DNA of 64,000 nucleotides, taken from positions 434,001 through 498,000 of the forward strand of contig JAXHLO010000006.1 of assembly GCA_034522075.1 (NCBI GenBank). Reading direction: 5' to 3'. The notes below the pieces were generated by a model. The model was given only the letters and a program-made list of their open reading frames with translations. It did not search any database and had not been told where the DNA came from. Source of the stretch: UBA7803 sp034522075. Its GTDB lineage: Bacteria; Pseudomonadota; Gammaproteobacteria; Pseudomonadales; Azotimanducaceae. The position numbers and the translations under genes are program-made. This document shows positions 63,555-64,000 of this stretch, in pieces (positions within the stretch are counted from its first letter, which is position 1; every line of letters begins with the position of its first letter).

Positions 63555-64000
63555 ATGCAGAACCCGGCGCTGGCCGCGAGAGCCAGCAACGTGCGCTGGC
63601 GCATACTTGGGCTTGCATCGTCCGCCGCACTTCCATTCCTGACGTCCTGCGCACCAACGTGTCCGTCGTCGGCGAGAGCATGATCGGCGATCTGGGTATC
63701 ACCGAGGTGCACCTCGGGATGATCTTTTCGGCCTTCGCGCTGGGCTACGCGCTATTCCAGATTCCGGGTGGCATCCTCGGCGACAATATCGGCTCCAGAC
63801 GCGCGCTTGCCATCATTGCAGCCGGCTGGGCCGTTCTGACTATGTTTACGGCCATGGTGCCCGGCACCGATTACCTTTCGGTTGGCGGCATTGTCGGGCT
63901 GCTGCTGGTATTGAGATTTCTCGTCGGCGTAACGCATGCGCCGGTGTTCCCCGTCACCACCGGCGGCACGATCGCAAACTGGTTTCCTACCGGCGGCTGG
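63555..64000 (+). CDS. MFS transporter, N-terminal part, apparent frameshift, cut by the window end
   Basis: From ATG 63555 the frame gives MQNPALAARASNVRWRILGL, which fits the N-terminus of an MFS transporter, but then runs out of frame and stops at 63680. The rest is in the frame of 63644: VLRTNVSVVGESMIGDLGI, IFSAFALGYALFQIPGGILGD (MFS motif A-like) and VTHAPVFPVTTGG, open to the window end. One or two indels near 63615-63645 would join them. The family resembles hexuronate/phthalate-type transporters (ACS). It may be a broken gene or a sequence error. It is divergent from the receptor and could be a co-transporter for the same substrate. Confidence 0.65.

Overview
The window is a 64-kb stretch of a high-GC gammaproteobacterial chromosome. 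Gene order (hflC-hisZ-purA, rnr-rlmB-rpsF-rpsR-rplI-dnaB-radA, nrdR-ribD-nusB-thiL-pgpA, ispA-xseB, ssrA) and sequence family resemblance point to a lineage near the Xanthomonadales/Chromatiales/Woeseiales assemblage. No species can be named from the sequence. Genes are densely packed, with many 1-4 nt start/stop overlaps.

Layout: (1) 1-6.6 kb, housekeeping: the hflC end, a DUF2065 protein, hisZ, purA, a Trm112-like protein, folE2, a FabH-like synthase and a Ca/Na exchanger. (2) 6.65-12.7 kb, minus strand, a signalling operon: hybrid histidine kinase, REC-HDOD regulator, REC plus degenerate HD-GYP regulator, a degenerate HisKA protein and a gluzincin-type metallopeptidase. (3) 12.95-20.5 kb: tRNA-Leu(CAG), rnr, rlmB, rpsF (with an unusual repeat tail), rpsR, rplI, a REP-like palindrome, dnaB and radA. 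(4) 20.5-22 kb: a two-domain glutaredoxin/GST-like protein and a DUF1707/LiaF-like protein.

(5) 22.2-41.3 kb: a complete-looking type II polyketide gene cluster of the aryl polyene/xanthomonadin class. It holds two acyl carrier proteins, an AMP ligase, two full ketosynthases plus a chain-length-factor-like partner, a ketoreductase, two hotdog dehydratases, a thioesterase, two acyltransferases, a glycosyltransferase, a LolA-like protein with an MMPL exporter, two flavin-dependent halogenase-like proteins, a radical SAM protein, a lipoprotein and a XanB2-like chorismatase. The likely flow is: chorismatase makes 3-hydroxybenzoate; the ligase loads it on an ACP; KS/CLF, KR and DH build the conjugated polyene; the flavoproteins may halogenate it; acyltransferase, glycosyltransferase, LolA and MMPL proteins attach it to a lipid and move it to the outer membrane. 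There is no ammonia-lyase gene, so the starter supply looks like that of xanthomonadin rather than that of E. coli/Vibrio-type aryl polyenes. A 261-bp element with perfect 26-bp inverted ends sits between the first ACP gene and the ligase gene.

(6) 41.4-55.3 kb, mixed housekeeping: ettA, a GPH-type sugar transporter, a glyA broken by several small indels, nrdR, ribD, nusB, thiL, pgpA (the usual ribE/ribBA/ribH are missing from between ribD and nusB), an aspartyl protease, ispA, xseB, pomAB, a Sel1-repeat protein and ssrA. (7) 55.3-64 kb: directly after ssrA, a minus-strand set of five genes (TonB-dependent receptor, two TPR-sulfotransferases, an Asp/Asn beta-hydroxylase, a class III alcohol dehydrogenase), with a divergent MFS transporter running off the window. 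This set looks like accessory DNA and is the least understood part of the window.
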